From: Chitinophaga pinensis DSM 2588
GTDB lineage: Bacteria; Bacteroidota; Bacteroidia; Chitinophagales; Chitinophagaceae
NCBI RefSeq assembly: GCF_000024005.1
Contig: NC_013132.1
Span: 6,194,001 to 6,258,000 of the forward strand
Direction: 5' to 3'
DNA: 64,000 nt
The first letter of the stretch is position 1. Every line of letters starts with the position of its first letter. The notes under the pieces were generated by a model, which had not been told where the DNA came from, ran no database searches, and saw only the letters and a program-made list of their open reading frames with translations. Of this stretch, positions 36,601 through 44,082 are shown one piece after another. The position numbers and the translations under genes were made by a program.

Positions 36601-37936
36601 GTGGACAACCATCGGAACAACACCAGCTGTAGGTAAACCTATCGGACTCGACATACAGATCGACGATGATGATAACAATGGTACACGGGATGCGCAGATC
36701 GCTTCTTTTGCCACGAATACCACGGCATTCTCCAATCCTTCCGTATTTGGTACCGTATACCTCACCACCTGCAGCGGTCCGCAGAATCAGCCGCCTGTGG
36801 TAAATGCCGGCGCAGACATTACATTGGCGGCTAATACCACAACGGTTACTTTACAGGGTACAGGCTCAGATCCTGAAGGGAATGCAGTGACCTACAGCTG
36901 GACAAAAGTAAGCGGTCCTGCCGCTACGATCAGCAATACAGCCATTGCCAATCCTGTTATCAGCGGTCTGACAAACGGCAGCACTTATGTGTTCCAGTTG
37001 ACCGTAAATGATGGTACATCGTCTTCCAGCGACCAGGTACAGGTGATAGTAGGCTCAGTCATTGATCCGAATCAACCGGGTACTATACAGGCAAGTCCTG
37101 CTGCCGGTACGATCACCGTAAATGGTAATCTGAATGAAAGCAGCTGGAATCTATCACAGTCGATCAGCAAGGTAACCACCGGTTCGCCTAACAACACAGC
37201 CACCTTCGGCGTACTCTGGGATGCAAACAACCTGTATATCGGTGTAAAAGTGCTGGACGGCTCCCTCTATGCAGATTCTCCTGATCCATGGGATAATGAT
37301 GCCGTTGAAATCTTCATCGACGCCAACAACAATAAAGGAAGCACTTTTGACGGACGCGATAACCAGTTCATCAAAGCATACAACAGCAGTTCCCTGTTCA
37401 GTAAAACAGCTGTAACAGGCATACAACACGCCTATGCTGCTATCACCGGCGGATACACCATAGAGATGAGTATTCCGTGGTCACAGTTGAATATTACGCC
37501 TGCTGCAGGCGTATCCTTCGGTTTTGACGCAGCGTATGACGATGATGATAATGGCGGAGCGCGTGACGGTCAGGCAGTATGGTTTGGTTCCTTATTCAAC
37601 TATGAAAATACTTCAGGATATGGTACGGTGATACTGGCCAACAGTTCACCGGCAGCCGTAGCGGCAGCAGTCGCCAATGAAGTTATTGCAAAGCTGAAAG
37701 AACCTGCTATACAGATCTTACCTAACCCTGCTACGGATGGTCAGGCCAAAGTGATCATCTCCAACTACAGCGGTCAGGGACACCTGTTTGTCTATGATCT
37801 GAGCGGCAGACAGGTATATGCGGCCAAAGCACAGCCGGAAGTAAGATTGAACCTTCCGCAGTTGCCCAAAGGCGTATACGTTGTAAAATTCACCTATGGT
37901 GAAAAAGCAATTACGAAAAAACTATTGATACAATAA
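33680..37936 (+). CDS. Secreted multidomain protein, predicted GH87 alpha-1,3-glucanase with T9SS signal
   Basis: Of 1418 residues, 1-54 are a signal with a long basic start and cleavage near LLAQS. A CBM6/35-like beta domain spans about 66-222. A right-handed beta-helix (about 230-590) starts with SVADYGATANDQTDD. Three aspartates there, D403 in YADGVNF and D426/D427 in NNGDDGLAVW, are spaced 23 and 24 residues apart, as in the catalytic Asp triad of GH87 alpha-1,3-glucanases. Next come a Big_2 Ig domain, a Calx-beta domain, a CBM9-like domain, a PKD/Ig-like domain, a second CBM9-like domain, and a type A T9SS sorting end (LPNPATDGQ to ITKKLLIQ). It likely cuts fungal or bacterial alpha-1,3-glucan at the cell surface or outside. 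A polysaccharide lyase of the same fold is the main alternative. Confidence 0.8.
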   Translation: MRKPVSFPSKAEHSASITQAGPARLRYLRKIPCWYRTICFLLLLMQSSVLLAQSDGLPRGAYQMPYTRYEAENAALDGGAALEQSPQFIQTQIASEASDQKYVSLATNGAGVEWTLTQPAQGVNLRFTMPDDNTGAGRTGSLGLYVNGVKVRTINLSSYWAYQYFPAADPVQTPGGKTFMRFDEVHFRLDAPMNAGDKLSIRKDNNDAITYGIDFVEVEAVPAALPLPANFLSVADYGATANDQTDDFAAFNTCIAAAASQGKHVYIPAGRFLLSDKLALNVSNMKIQGAGIWYTDVNFSTDKQFYGGFMGRASNVEISNFTLSTINNDRLKYDESNPRLPGEMYKTYKGFMGTYGTGSRIHDIWVEHFECGFWIAGYDPPYPIDITNNLVISRCRIRNNYADGVNFCQGTSNSVVEQSSVRNNGDDGLAVWPANAAGNNATCRNNIFRYNTIENNWRAGSIALFGGTGHEIHHNLIKDGVGGSAIRFTNDFPGFTFEYPGDLIKVYENTMIGCGTSYDLWDQKRGAIEFYAGGTGIFNMQFDNNTILRSQRDGIQIYGNNLHHLVFNNTTIDGTGLDPVVRDVPSDVYGGFGLYVQAGSQTATFNNLTVTNAESGAYLNRNNSFQLIIQNINIPVSGVNIKPANDTTLTEGQVLQLSADIIPADATNKNVTWNSSNPSVATVDASGKVTTVGIGTANITVTTASGNFTATRKVTILPGVNITATLPNAAEGGAAGRFTVSTSSLSQSINVKYAVSGTASANDYNANPPLSGTITLTPAQPSAVINITTVDDAVFEGPETLRLTLKPDASYKLGGDTIATITIADNDNPPCISPVIAQVSGTAPVIDNTIDAAWSIAPVRNISNVILGGLPSDYAGKWRAMYDNTNLYLLIEVNDATRISDSGASWWEDDVVEIFLDGDNSKGSAYDGANDFQLGFRWNDNVVHTGSNSATRTTGINFRQYTTATGYNLEVAIPWTTIGTTPAVGKPIGLDIQIDDDDNNGTRDAQIASFATNTTAFSNPSVFGTVYLTTCSGPQNQPPVVNAGADITLAANTTTVTLQGTGSDPEGNAVTYSWTKVSGPAATISNTAIANPVISGLTNGSTYVFQLTVNDGTSSSSDQVQVIVGSVIDPNQPGTIQASPAAGTITVNGNLNESSWNLSQSISKVTTGSPNNTATFGVLWDANNLYIGVKVLDGSLYADSPDPWDNDAVEIFIDANNNKGSTFDGRDNQFIKAYNSSSLFSKTAVTGIQHAYAAITGGYTIEMSIPWSQLNITPAAGVSFGFDAAYDDDDNGGARDGQAVWFGSLFNYENTSGYGTVILANSSPAAVAAAVANEVIAKLKEPAIQILPNPATDGQAKVIISNYSGQGHLFVYDLSGRQVYAAKAQPEVRLNLPQLPKGVYVVKFTYGEKAITKKLLIQ

Positions 37937-37951
37937 AACACCAGATACTTA

Positions 37952-37994
37952 AAACTACAACACCTGCTTCTAAATAAAGCAGGCGTTGTAGTTT
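37952..37994 (+). terminator. Long hairpin after the GH87-like gene
   Basis: AAACTACAACACCTGCTT pairs with AAGCAGGCGTTGTAGTTT, 18 positions with one mismatch, around a 7-base loop. It starts 15 bases after the stop. The T-run is weak (TTTG), so it may also act as an mRNA 3' protector. Confidence 0.7.
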
Positions 37995-38089
37995 GAGGTA
38001 TTTAACAAAGGATGAACTCATAATTTAATTTCGATATTTTTACATTTCCTACAGCCCCTCCATATCTAACCTGGCAGCCCTTTCACATC

Positions 38090-38121
38090 AATTCTTAATT
38101 CTTAATTCCTAATTCTTAATT
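38090..38121. repeat. A/T-rich intergenic repeat, single arm
   Basis: AATTCTT and AATTCCT units, the same pattern as at 2845-2884, lie in the gap between the GH87-like gene and the convergent membrane protein. Confidence 0.7.
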
Positions 38122-38153
38122 GATCCGGTATAGGGATAATGACAGACCGCGGA

Positions 38154-38546
38154 TCATCCTTCTATTTTAGGTGTTGCACTCAGTGGTGTATAACGTGCTT
38201 TTGCTTTTCTTCTGCCTCTGAAGAACAGATAGAGGTTCAGGAACAACATGAGACCCAGGTTAATACAGAAACCGCCTATTTTAGTACTCAGCGCTTCTAC
38301 CATATCCCGGTTGTCAAGCAAACCACGCGTGATCTCCATTACCCAGAAAGCAAAACCCAGATTGATCAGGTAAAATCCTGTTTCAAAGAGTTTGTTAGTG
38401 GCCAATGCGATATCAGACTTGCCGTTAAAAATATCCTGCATGAATACTTTACTGTTCTTAAATAAAGTATGCGCTACATACCATGTTAGAAAAATAACGA
38501 TCGGCAGATAGATCAGGTAAGCGGTGAAATTGAGCGTTCTAGCCAT
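38154..38546 (-). CDS. Small integral membrane protein, tandem paralogue
   Basis: The 130-residue protein has three to four hydrophobic segments (about 5-28, 55-75, 85-110) and a basic C-terminus (RGRRKAKARY). It resembles the next gene: FETGFYLINLGFAFWVM lines up with LLIGYYLVNLGYAALMI. It lies 11 bases after that gene on the same strand, so they form an operon. Function unknown. Confidence 0.7.
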   Translation of the reverse strand: MARTLNFTAYLIYLPIVIFLTWYVAHTLFKNSKVFMQDIFNGKSDIALATNKLFETGFYLINLGFAFWVMEITRGLLDNRDMVEALSTKIGGFCINLGLMLFLNLYLFFRGRRKAKARYTPLSATPKIEG

Positions 38547-38557
38547 ACAACAGTGTT

Positions 38558-38911
38558 TTAAGGGTGAAGAATTGTTTTATTTCGTTTACTGATAAAGTAA
38601 ATAACAAGCATGTTGATATAGTGCATAACAGCCAGTGTCATCACTATCTTTCCGGTCATCACGGTGATGGACAGAAACAGTTCCACCCAGTTGTGAATTG
38701 TGCTCCAGGTACTGATCATCAATGCAGCATATCCCAGATTGACCAGGTAATAGCCGATTAGTAATATGCGGTTAATAGCGTCAGTGAGAGACACATCATC
38801 CTTCAGCAGACCGAGTATAAAAACCCTGCCGTTACGAAAGAATACAAGGCCAACACGCACAGTTATCAGGTAGGTGATCAGGAGATAAATGATGTAAGCG
38901 AGTGTGTTCAT
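38558..38911 (-). CDS. Small integral membrane protein, tandem paralogue
   Basis: The 117-residue product starts MNTLAYIIYLLITYLITVRV; ATG 38911 is chosen because it aligns with the start of the neighbouring paralogue, while the in-frame ATG at 38986 would add an unrelated basic stretch. Three to four membrane helices are seen. It is the first gene of the pair and is divergent from the LysR gene. Function unknown. Confidence 0.68.
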   Translation of the reverse strand: MNTLAYIIYLLITYLITVRVGLVFFRNGRVFILGLLKDDVSLTDAINRILLIGYYLVNLGYAALMISTWSTIHNWVELFLSITVMTGKIVMTLAVMHYINMLVIYFISKRNKTILHP

Positions 38912-39064
38912 ACCGGGTACATTCAGGTGACTGGCAGAAGGTTGCTTTTGTGATACAAACCTAGGTATTAATATTCGAACTTTCAAAATATTCTGAAAGT
39001 TTCATTGTGTAAAAATCATAAGTAACTGATATTCTATTTGATAGTTTTCCGCCTGATGAACTCT

Positions 39065-39096
39065 TTTGGAACAGACTGGTATTTTAAATACCTTGG
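39065..39096 (+). promoter_or_regulatory. Promoter of the LysR-type gene
   Basis: TTTG (39065-39068), 20 bases, TACCTTGG (39089-39096). The second box differs from TAnnTTTG at one base. The start codon follows 17 bases later. Confidence 0.55.
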
Positions 39097-39112
39097 ATAC
39101 AAATAAAAGCCT

Positions 39113-40009
39113 ATGTTATCGACCCGGCATCTGGTATTTATGGAAGTGGCCCGTGAAAGGAGTTTTTCGAAAGCAAGCGAAGTATTATTCATCTCACAGC
39201 CCGCAGTGAGCAGCCATATTAAAAGCCTGGAAGAACAGTATCAGACGAAACTATTTGAGCGAAAAGGACTCCATATAGAGCTGACAGAAGCCGGGCAGTT
39301 ATTATACAAACGGCTGCTGACAGTAAAAATGATCCAGCAGGAGACGGAGTTCGACATTTCCGTCATGAAAGACAAATTACAGGCTACAGGCAGACTGAAC
39401 CTGGGCGCGAGCACTACAGCCGCCCTATACATACTACCCCGGGTAATGTCCGCCTTTAACCAGGAATATCCCAGGGTGGAGATCTCCCTGCTGAACAGGA
39501 ACAGCGAAATCGTGCTGGATGCCCTCCTGAACAATGAAATAAATATCGGGGTGACCGAAGAAAAAGGTAAGCTCAGTAATGTGACTTATCAGCCCTTTTT
39601 AAAGGATCAGATCGTAGCAGTATGTAGTCATAACAATCCCCTGGTAAGAAAGAAGGAATACCCCCTTAAAGAGATCCTGAACATGCCCCTCGCCATCCGT
39701 GAACGCGGCAGCGGTACCCTGGAAGCAATCAAACAGGGGTTGAAGAAAAGTAAGATCGGCCTTGATGATCTCAAAATTAACGTCCGGCTTGGCGGAACGG
39801 AAGCATTAAAGAATTTCCTGGTAGAATCCGGTTGTGTAGGATTTTTGTCTACGCGTTCGATTGTCAAGGAGTTACAACTTGGAGAACTGGCGGTTTTACA
39901 GTTCGAAGGCCTGCGTATCGAACGTAGTTTTTACTTTATTCAGCGCAAAGGTGAAACCAGCGAACTGAATAAGCGTTTCATCAAATTAGCAAAATCTATC
40001 TATAACTAA
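39113..40009 (+). CDS. LysR family transcriptional regulator
   Basis: The 298-residue protein has the N-terminal winged helix-turn-helix of LysR proteins (MLSTRHLVFMEVARERSFSKASEVLFISQPAVSSHIKSLE) and a two-lobed effector domain (about 90-298) with the strand GRLNLGASTTAALYILPRV. The overall look is CysL/YeiE-like. It is divergent from the membrane paralogues, with about 200 bases between. Neither its target nor effector can be named; no cysteine or sulfur assimilation gene lies next to it. Confidence 0.9.
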   Translation: MLSTRHLVFMEVARERSFSKASEVLFISQPAVSSHIKSLEEQYQTKLFERKGLHIELTEAGQLLYKRLLTVKMIQQETEFDISVMKDKLQATGRLNLGASTTAALYILPRVMSAFNQEYPRVEISLLNRNSEIVLDALLNNEINIGVTEEKGKLSNVTYQPFLKDQIVAVCSHNNPLVRKKEYPLKEILNMPLAIRERGSGTLEAIKQGLKKSKIGLDDLKINVRLGGTEALKNFLVESGCVGFLSTRSIVKELQLGELAVLQFEGLRIERSFYFIQRKGETSELNKRFIKLAKSIYN

Positions 40010-40039
40010 ATCTTATGGCTCATAAGATTTCCATATGGC

Positions 40040-40067
40040 TTTGATTATAACCTAAGGGCTACATTTG
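40040..40067 (+). promoter_or_regulatory. Promoter of a small gene
   Basis: TACATTTG (40060-40067) is a perfect TAnnTTTG box with TTTG (40040-40043) upstream at a slightly short 16-base spacing. The start of the 89-residue frame follows 20 bases later, supporting that small gene as real. Confidence 0.5.
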
Positions 40068-40087
40068 TCGTACAAACAAGTGCTTTT

Positions 40088-40357
40088 ATGAACATCCTTT
40101 TTTACTACGAAGAATTGTATAATACGACTACTGAAAGATTGAAAACGTTAGCTGGTCTCTCTATACAACACAAGAACAACCTGCTTAGACAAATGAAGGA
40201 ACATACGCCAACTTTCTTTACTACCAGTTCCGACATTGAAACGCTTGCAAAGAAGGCAGTTGCCTCTTTAGGAACCATGTTGTGCCCGGAAGCCTCCGCA
40301 GAATATGCTGGTATGAGTAAATTGCTGGAAATGGATATGTCTGAAGGCGCTGAATAG
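40088..40357 (+). CDS. Small uncharacterised protein
   Basis: The 89-residue protein MNILFYYEELYNTTTERLKTL has no signal or known motif; it appears helical and Thr-rich. It has its own likely promoter and converges with the next gene (4 bases apart). I call it real mainly because of that promoter and the tidy spacing. Confidence 0.55.
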   Translation: MNILFYYEELYNTTTERLKTLAGLSIQHKNNLLRQMKEHTPTFFTTSSDIETLAKKAVASLGTMLCPEASAEYAGMSKLLEMDMSEGAE

Positions 40358-40361
40358 CAGC

Positions 40362-40832
40362 TTACAACCGCTCAAGCTGCCTTTGGTAATCATATTGGAG
40401 ATCTTCATGTTGCAGTGAAATAGATTTCTCAATCTTTTTCACCTGTTGCACGTATAGCTTTGTGAGCGCTACGCTCTCTCCTATCTTGAACCCCGCTTTC
40501 TTTACCTTCGTACAGAAATACAACAACAATTCTACTTCGGCCTGTTTAGAGCCGGTATACTTGATATGCTTGTTCGTAGCGCGGAGGATCTTGCGGAGAT
40601 GCTTCTTCACAAAATAAATATGCTGTTTAGGAGCTTCTGCAAAGGCTTCGTCCATCTCCTGCTTGACAGACTCTATATAACTCTGCAGGTCGTGGGATTC
40701 AAACAACAGATAGTTCAGCAGTTCCTTATTCTCCTTCTTGAACTTAGCCAGACGCAGACATAGTTCCACCAGCTGTGCCGGTGGAACCTCCTGCAATTCT
40801 TTCTTTAATTCGCTGACACTGGCGGCTTTCAT
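40362..40832 (-). CDS. Uncharacterised helical protein
   Basis: The 156-residue protein MKAASVSELKKELQEVPPAQL is almost all helix and strongly charged, with a Leu-rich start (LVELCLRLAKFKKENKELL) and a Lys-rich middle. No family was recognised. ATG 40832 is preferred over the GTG at 40835. It begins 2 bases after the stop of the SRPBCC gene on the same strand, so they are co-transcribed. Confidence 0.72.
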   Translation of the reverse strand: MKAASVSELKKELQEVPPAQLVELCLRLAKFKKENKELLNYLLFESHDLQSYIESVKQEMDEAFAEAPKQHIYFVKKHLRKILRATNKHIKYTGSKQAEVELLLYFCTKVKKAGFKIGESVALTKLYVQQVKKIEKSISLQHEDLQYDYQRQLERL

Positions 40833-40834
40833 CA

Positions 40835-41215
40835 CTATTCAGTATAAAAGTCAATCAGTGCGCCAAAGTAAGTCTCATTCCATCCACCTACGATGTCTTC
40901 GTAAGCTTCGTCTGGTATATTGGTATGCCTGAGTTCAACGTCGGTGCCTTTTTTGTTCGGATGCAGGATGATCGTCACAATAGACGCATCTTCCTGTTCA
41001 CCGAAATACCACTCCTGCACAATTTTCTTATCTTCTTCAAATTCCAGGTTCATCCCTACAATACTATCGCCCCAGAGGGAGAATTCCGTACCAGGCTCGG
41101 TAGACATTTCCGCAGGCTCGCCCGTCCAGAGTTGAATAGTAACCGGATTGGTGAGCGCTTTATAGAGGTCTTCCGGCGGCGCCGGGATGATGAAGTGTTT
41201 TTTGTAGTCTTTCAT
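40835..41215 (-). CDS. SRPBCC (AHSA1-like) domain protein
   Basis: The 126-residue product starts MKDYKKHFIIPAPPEDLYKALTNP, the usual first strand and helix of the fold, and ends GGWNETYFGALIDFYTE in the long C-terminal helix. ATG 41215 is chosen because the fold begins there; the frame upstream of it is not conserved in style. It is the first gene of a pair with the helical protein. Ligand unknown. Confidence 0.83.
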   Translation of the reverse strand: MKDYKKHFIIPAPPEDLYKALTNPVTIQLWTGEPAEMSTEPGTEFSLWGDSIVGMNLEFEEDKKIVQEWYFGEQEDASIVTIILHPNKKGTDVELRHTNIPDEAYEDIVGGWNETYFGALIDFYTE

Positions 41216-41393
41216 GGGCGCGAAGGTAGGGAATAAACAGCTATAATTTACTTGATAGTAAGCGGGAAAGTCTTCAGTATATATCCAGGGAGAAATCGTT
41301 AATAACAGCGGCAGGATGCTTATAGATGGCCTCTTTAATTGATCGGGAAGCATAAACGAACATAGGTATAAGAAAAAAAATCCAGCATAATGC

Positions 41394-42062
41394 TCAATAC
41401 CCTCCTACGACGATGGGCTGTTCCTCAAAAATCCCTTCTAAACGCGTGCCCCAGTCAACTAACAGCGTCTCCCGCTCCTCCACAGATTGTCTGACCGGCG
41501 CATATACCACCTGTGGCGCCAGCACACTAAACCCTACAAATTCCAGCATACCACGGTGTACCGGTTTCAGAATACCCGCCAGATCCCCATGTAATCCATC
41601 CTTCAGATAACTTTCCTCCGAGCCTCCCGTCGTAAGTGACAACAGCGCCTTCTTCCCTTGCAGCATACCGGTTTCATAACAGCGGCTATTGCCATAAAAC
41701 CGCCCCATCGCAAATACGCGGTCTACCCAGCCTTTTAATACACCCGGTACCGTGAACCACCACAATGGGAATTGCCAGATCATCAGATCACACCATTCCA
41801 CTTTCTGCTGCTCCTGCGCAATATCTGCCGCAAAACCAGCACTTTCCACCGCATGCATTTCTTCCAGCTGCTGTTTAAAGAATGCCGCATCATAAGTAGT
41901 GGTAAAATTATTCCGGTCAGACACCGGGTTAAACTGTGCCCTGTAGAGATCAGATACCTGCACCTCATGCCCCGCCGTGGTCAGTACCGCTATCGCCCTT
42001 TCAAACATTGCCCCATTCATACTCTTCAATTCCGGATGGGCTAGTACAATCAGTATTTTCAT
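41394..42062 (-). CDS. Flavodoxin-fold NAD(P)H-dependent oxidoreductase
   Basis: The 222-residue product starts MKILIVLAHPELKSMNGAMF, the flavin-binding start of the NQO/MdaB/KefF group, and carries the typical FPLWWFTVPGVLKGWVDRVF segment. Such enzymes reduce quinones or azo and nitro compounds with two electrons, helping against electrophile stress. ATG 42062 is chosen over 42110 because the family begins there. An HxlR regulator is divergent, with a palindrome in the gap. Confidence 0.88.
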   Translation of the reverse strand: MKILIVLAHPELKSMNGAMFERAIAVLTTAGHEVQVSDLYRAQFNPVSDRNNFTTTYDAAFFKQQLEEMHAVESAGFAADIAQEQQKVEWCDLMIWQFPLWWFTVPGVLKGWVDRVFAMGRFYGNSRCYETGMLQGKKALLSLTTGGSEESYLKDGLHGDLAGILKPVHRGMLEFVGFSVLAPQVVYAPVRQSVEERETLLVDWGTRLEGIFEEQPIVVGGY

Positions 42063-42091
42063 ATTTTTATCCCGTTTTATGGTAACAGCAG

Positions 42092-42130
42092 CAAAATTAT
42101 ACTGCTGCACATTACCAGGTACCAGTGCAG
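42092..42130 (-). promoter_or_regulatory. Promoter and inverted repeat between oxidoreductase and HxlR genes
   Basis: On the minus strand TAATTTTG (42099-42092) is a perfect TAnnTTTG box for the oxidoreductase. Directly upstream of it lies the inverted repeat CTGCAC (42105-42110) and GTGCAG (42125-42130), with GGTACC at its centre. This is where an HxlR dimer would block the promoter. Confidence 0.6.
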
Positions 42131-42162
42131 CTTATTGTATGCAGCACACAAAAGTGTAAGTA

Positions 42163-42540
42163 ATGGGAAAAAGAAAAATCACATCCAGCAATTCGCTCAA
42201 TCTGCAAAAGCTGATCGGCTTCTGCGGAATGATGTATGCCGTCGACATGCTGGCAGGAAGATGGAAACTCGTCATCCTGTATAAACTGGAAAAGAAAACG
42301 CTTCGTTTCGGCGAACTCAAAGCCATTATCCCCGAAATCTCCGACCGGATGCTCACCCTACATTTACAGGAACTGGAAAAGAACGGCCTGGTCATCAGGA
42401 CCGCCTATGCCGAAATTCCTCCACGGGTGGAGTACCGGCTATCCGACAGTGCCCGGAAACTAACCCCTATCTGGCAACAACTGGAAGAATGGGCCATAGA
42501 CCATAAGACCCTCATGGATAAAAATATCCCCGATTTGTAA
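42163..42540 (+). CDS. HxlR family transcriptional regulator
   Basis: The 125-residue winged-helix protein has the HxlR core: MLAGRWKLVILYKLEKKTLRFGELKAIIP, SDRMLTLHLQELEKNGLV and the wing PPRVEYRLSDSARKL. An early Cys in GFCGMMYAVD could sense oxidants or electrophiles, as known in relatives such as YodB. The divergent oxidoreductase is its likely target. Confidence 0.9.
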   Translation: MGKRKITSSNSLNLQKLIGFCGMMYAVDMLAGRWKLVILYKLEKKTLRFGELKAIIPEISDRMLTLHLQELEKNGLVIRTAYAEIPPRVEYRLSDSARKLTPIWQQLEEWAIDHKTLMDKNIPDL

Positions 42541-42643
42541 GCCCTCCTGTAAGTTTTCTGAAAAAGCTGCAACTAACAGTTTCGTAAAGCAGGCATTAAC
42601 GCCGCCGGAAAAGCAGAACGAATATCATCATCAATAAAAACAC

Positions 42644-43120
42644 ATGGATGAAACGCAGTTTTTACAGCTAATCGAACAACACCAACAGATCATTCATAAG
42701 ATCTGCTGGCTCTACCGGGATTCCCCGGAAGACAGGGAAGATCTCTTTCAGGAGATTGTATGCCAGTTATGGAAATCAGCTCCCTCATTTGAAGGCAGAT
42801 CCCGGTTCAGTTCCTGGCTGTACCGCATTGCTATCAATACCGCCCTGACTGCCTTCCGCAGGAAACAACCTGATCTCAGATACCCCTCCGTCCTTCCTGA
42901 TATGCCGGCAGGCATACCGGATGACAATGAACAAATGGAACGCCTCCGGATAGCAATCCGGCAGTTAAATGATACAGACAAAGCAATTATCACGCTGTAT
43001 CTCGAAGAACTCAGCTACCAGGAAATAGCAGCTATTACAGGCATGACGGAGAATAATGTCGGCGTGAAGATCAACAGGATAAAAAACAAATTGCATCAAC
43101 TATTACAGCAAAAAAAATGA
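42644..43120 (+). CDS. ECF-type RNA polymerase sigma factor
   Basis: The 158-residue protein has region 2 (DREDLFQEIVCQLWKSAPSFEGRSRFSSWLYRIA) and region 4 (LNDTDKAIITLYLEELSYQEIAAITGMTENNVGVKINRIKNKL). It is followed after 3 bases by a membrane protein gene, which replaces the FecR-type anti-sigma factor usual in Sus loci. The SusC gene begins 1.5 kb downstream on the same strand, but a gene on the other strand lies in between. Confidence 0.9.
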   Translation: MDETQFLQLIEQHQQIIHKICWLYRDSPEDREDLFQEIVCQLWKSAPSFEGRSRFSSWLYRIAINTALTAFRRKQPDLRYPSVLPDMPAGIPDDNEQMERLRIAIRQLNDTDKAIITLYLEELSYQEIAAITGMTENNVGVKINRIKNKLHQLLQQKK

Positions 43121-43123
43121 CCC

Positions 43124-43672
43124 ATGCAAAACGATCCTTTAAAATCAATGTGGAACAACCTGGGCAATACGCCTAAAGATCAACAAACACTTAAAACAAT
43201 GTTATCTGCACCTGGCTTCCGTAAGATGCGCAGACAACTATTCATAGAGACAATTGCATTTATCTTATTCCTTATTGTCTATTATGATTTCTTTGATGGT
43301 GACAGAAAGCCCATATATGCGAATATCGCATTGGTGAGCGCTTCGCTGTTTGCCATCATACACAGCATCCTGGGATACAAACTAGCCACCAAAACACTAC
43401 ATGCAGATACAATCACACAGTCGCTCCGGCAATCCCTTTTACGCCTGCAGAGATACGCAGTCATATCAGTCAGCAGCAGAATCATAGCCGCAGCCTGCCT
43501 GTTGATTTTCTTTACATCAGTAATCAGTTTCACCAACCATAAATACCTGCTGCTATTGCTGATACTCGCTATTTTTTCTGTTCAGATCATCCTGCTCCGG
43601 CATGTCTGGAAAAAACGAATCACGAAACTAAAAAGCGACATTGCAAACTTTGATACGCTGCTTCCGGAATAA
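43124..43672 (+). CDS. Membrane protein, likely sigma-factor partner
   Basis: The 182-residue protein has a soluble N-terminus of about 35 residues (QNDPLKSMWNNLGNTPKDQQ) and four hydrophobic segments (about 40-55, 63-82, 122-138, 142-160). The start resembles that of other Bacteroidota membrane proteins encoded right after ECF sigma genes. The tight 3-base spacing suggests it controls the sigma factor by holding it at the membrane. That role is inference. Confidence 0.75.
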   Translation: MQNDPLKSMWNNLGNTPKDQQTLKTMLSAPGFRKMRRQLFIETIAFILFLIVYYDFFDGDRKPIYANIALVSASLFAIIHSILGYKLATKTLHADTITQSLRQSLLRLQRYAVISVSSRIIAAACLLIFFTSVISFTNHKYLLLLLILAIFSVQIILLRHVWKKRITKLKSDIANFDTLLPE

Positions 43673-43677
43673 CCAGC

Positions 43678-44082
43678 CTAATCCTGCTGACGCAGCTCTG
43701 CCTGTCGCAGTAATATATCTATCGCAAGCAGATCAATTTCCTCTTCCTTTTCGCCGGGTGTAGGTGCTGATGCCATTCTCTTCAGAGATAGGAGCAGCAT
43801 CTCATCCAGCTGATGCGGAACATCCCCCAACAGACATAAAACATTACGTTTCCAGGTCTCGTCGTATGTCCGGAAGACGTCCAGTATTTCATTTTTTATG
43901 TCATTAACATAGGGTATCAGGTAATCAGATACGTCTGAAGCAATCGGCCAGTTCAGATCCTGCAACCAGGTCAGCAATGCAGGTACATCCTCCCGGATCT
44001 GCGCCGGCGTCATGGTCCGTAGCAACGCTACAGCCTTATCGTCAAACTTTGTTTTCGGTATATACGGTTTACTATTTCCCAT
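43678..44082 (-). CDS. DUF5071-like protein
   Basis: The 134-residue product starts MGNSKPYIPKTKFDDKAVALL, and the middle DVPALLTWLQDLNWPIASDVSDYL fits the DUF5071 helical-repeat family of unknown function. ATG 44082 is preferred over the in-frame ATG at 44109. It converges on the membrane protein gene with 5 bases between. Confidence 0.75.
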   Translation of the reverse strand: MGNSKPYIPKTKFDDKAVALLRTMTPAQIREDVPALLTWLQDLNWPIASDVSDYLIPYVNDIKNEILDVFRTYDETWKRNVLCLLGDVPHQLDEMLLLSLKRMASAPTPGEKEEEIDLLAIDILLRQAELRQQD

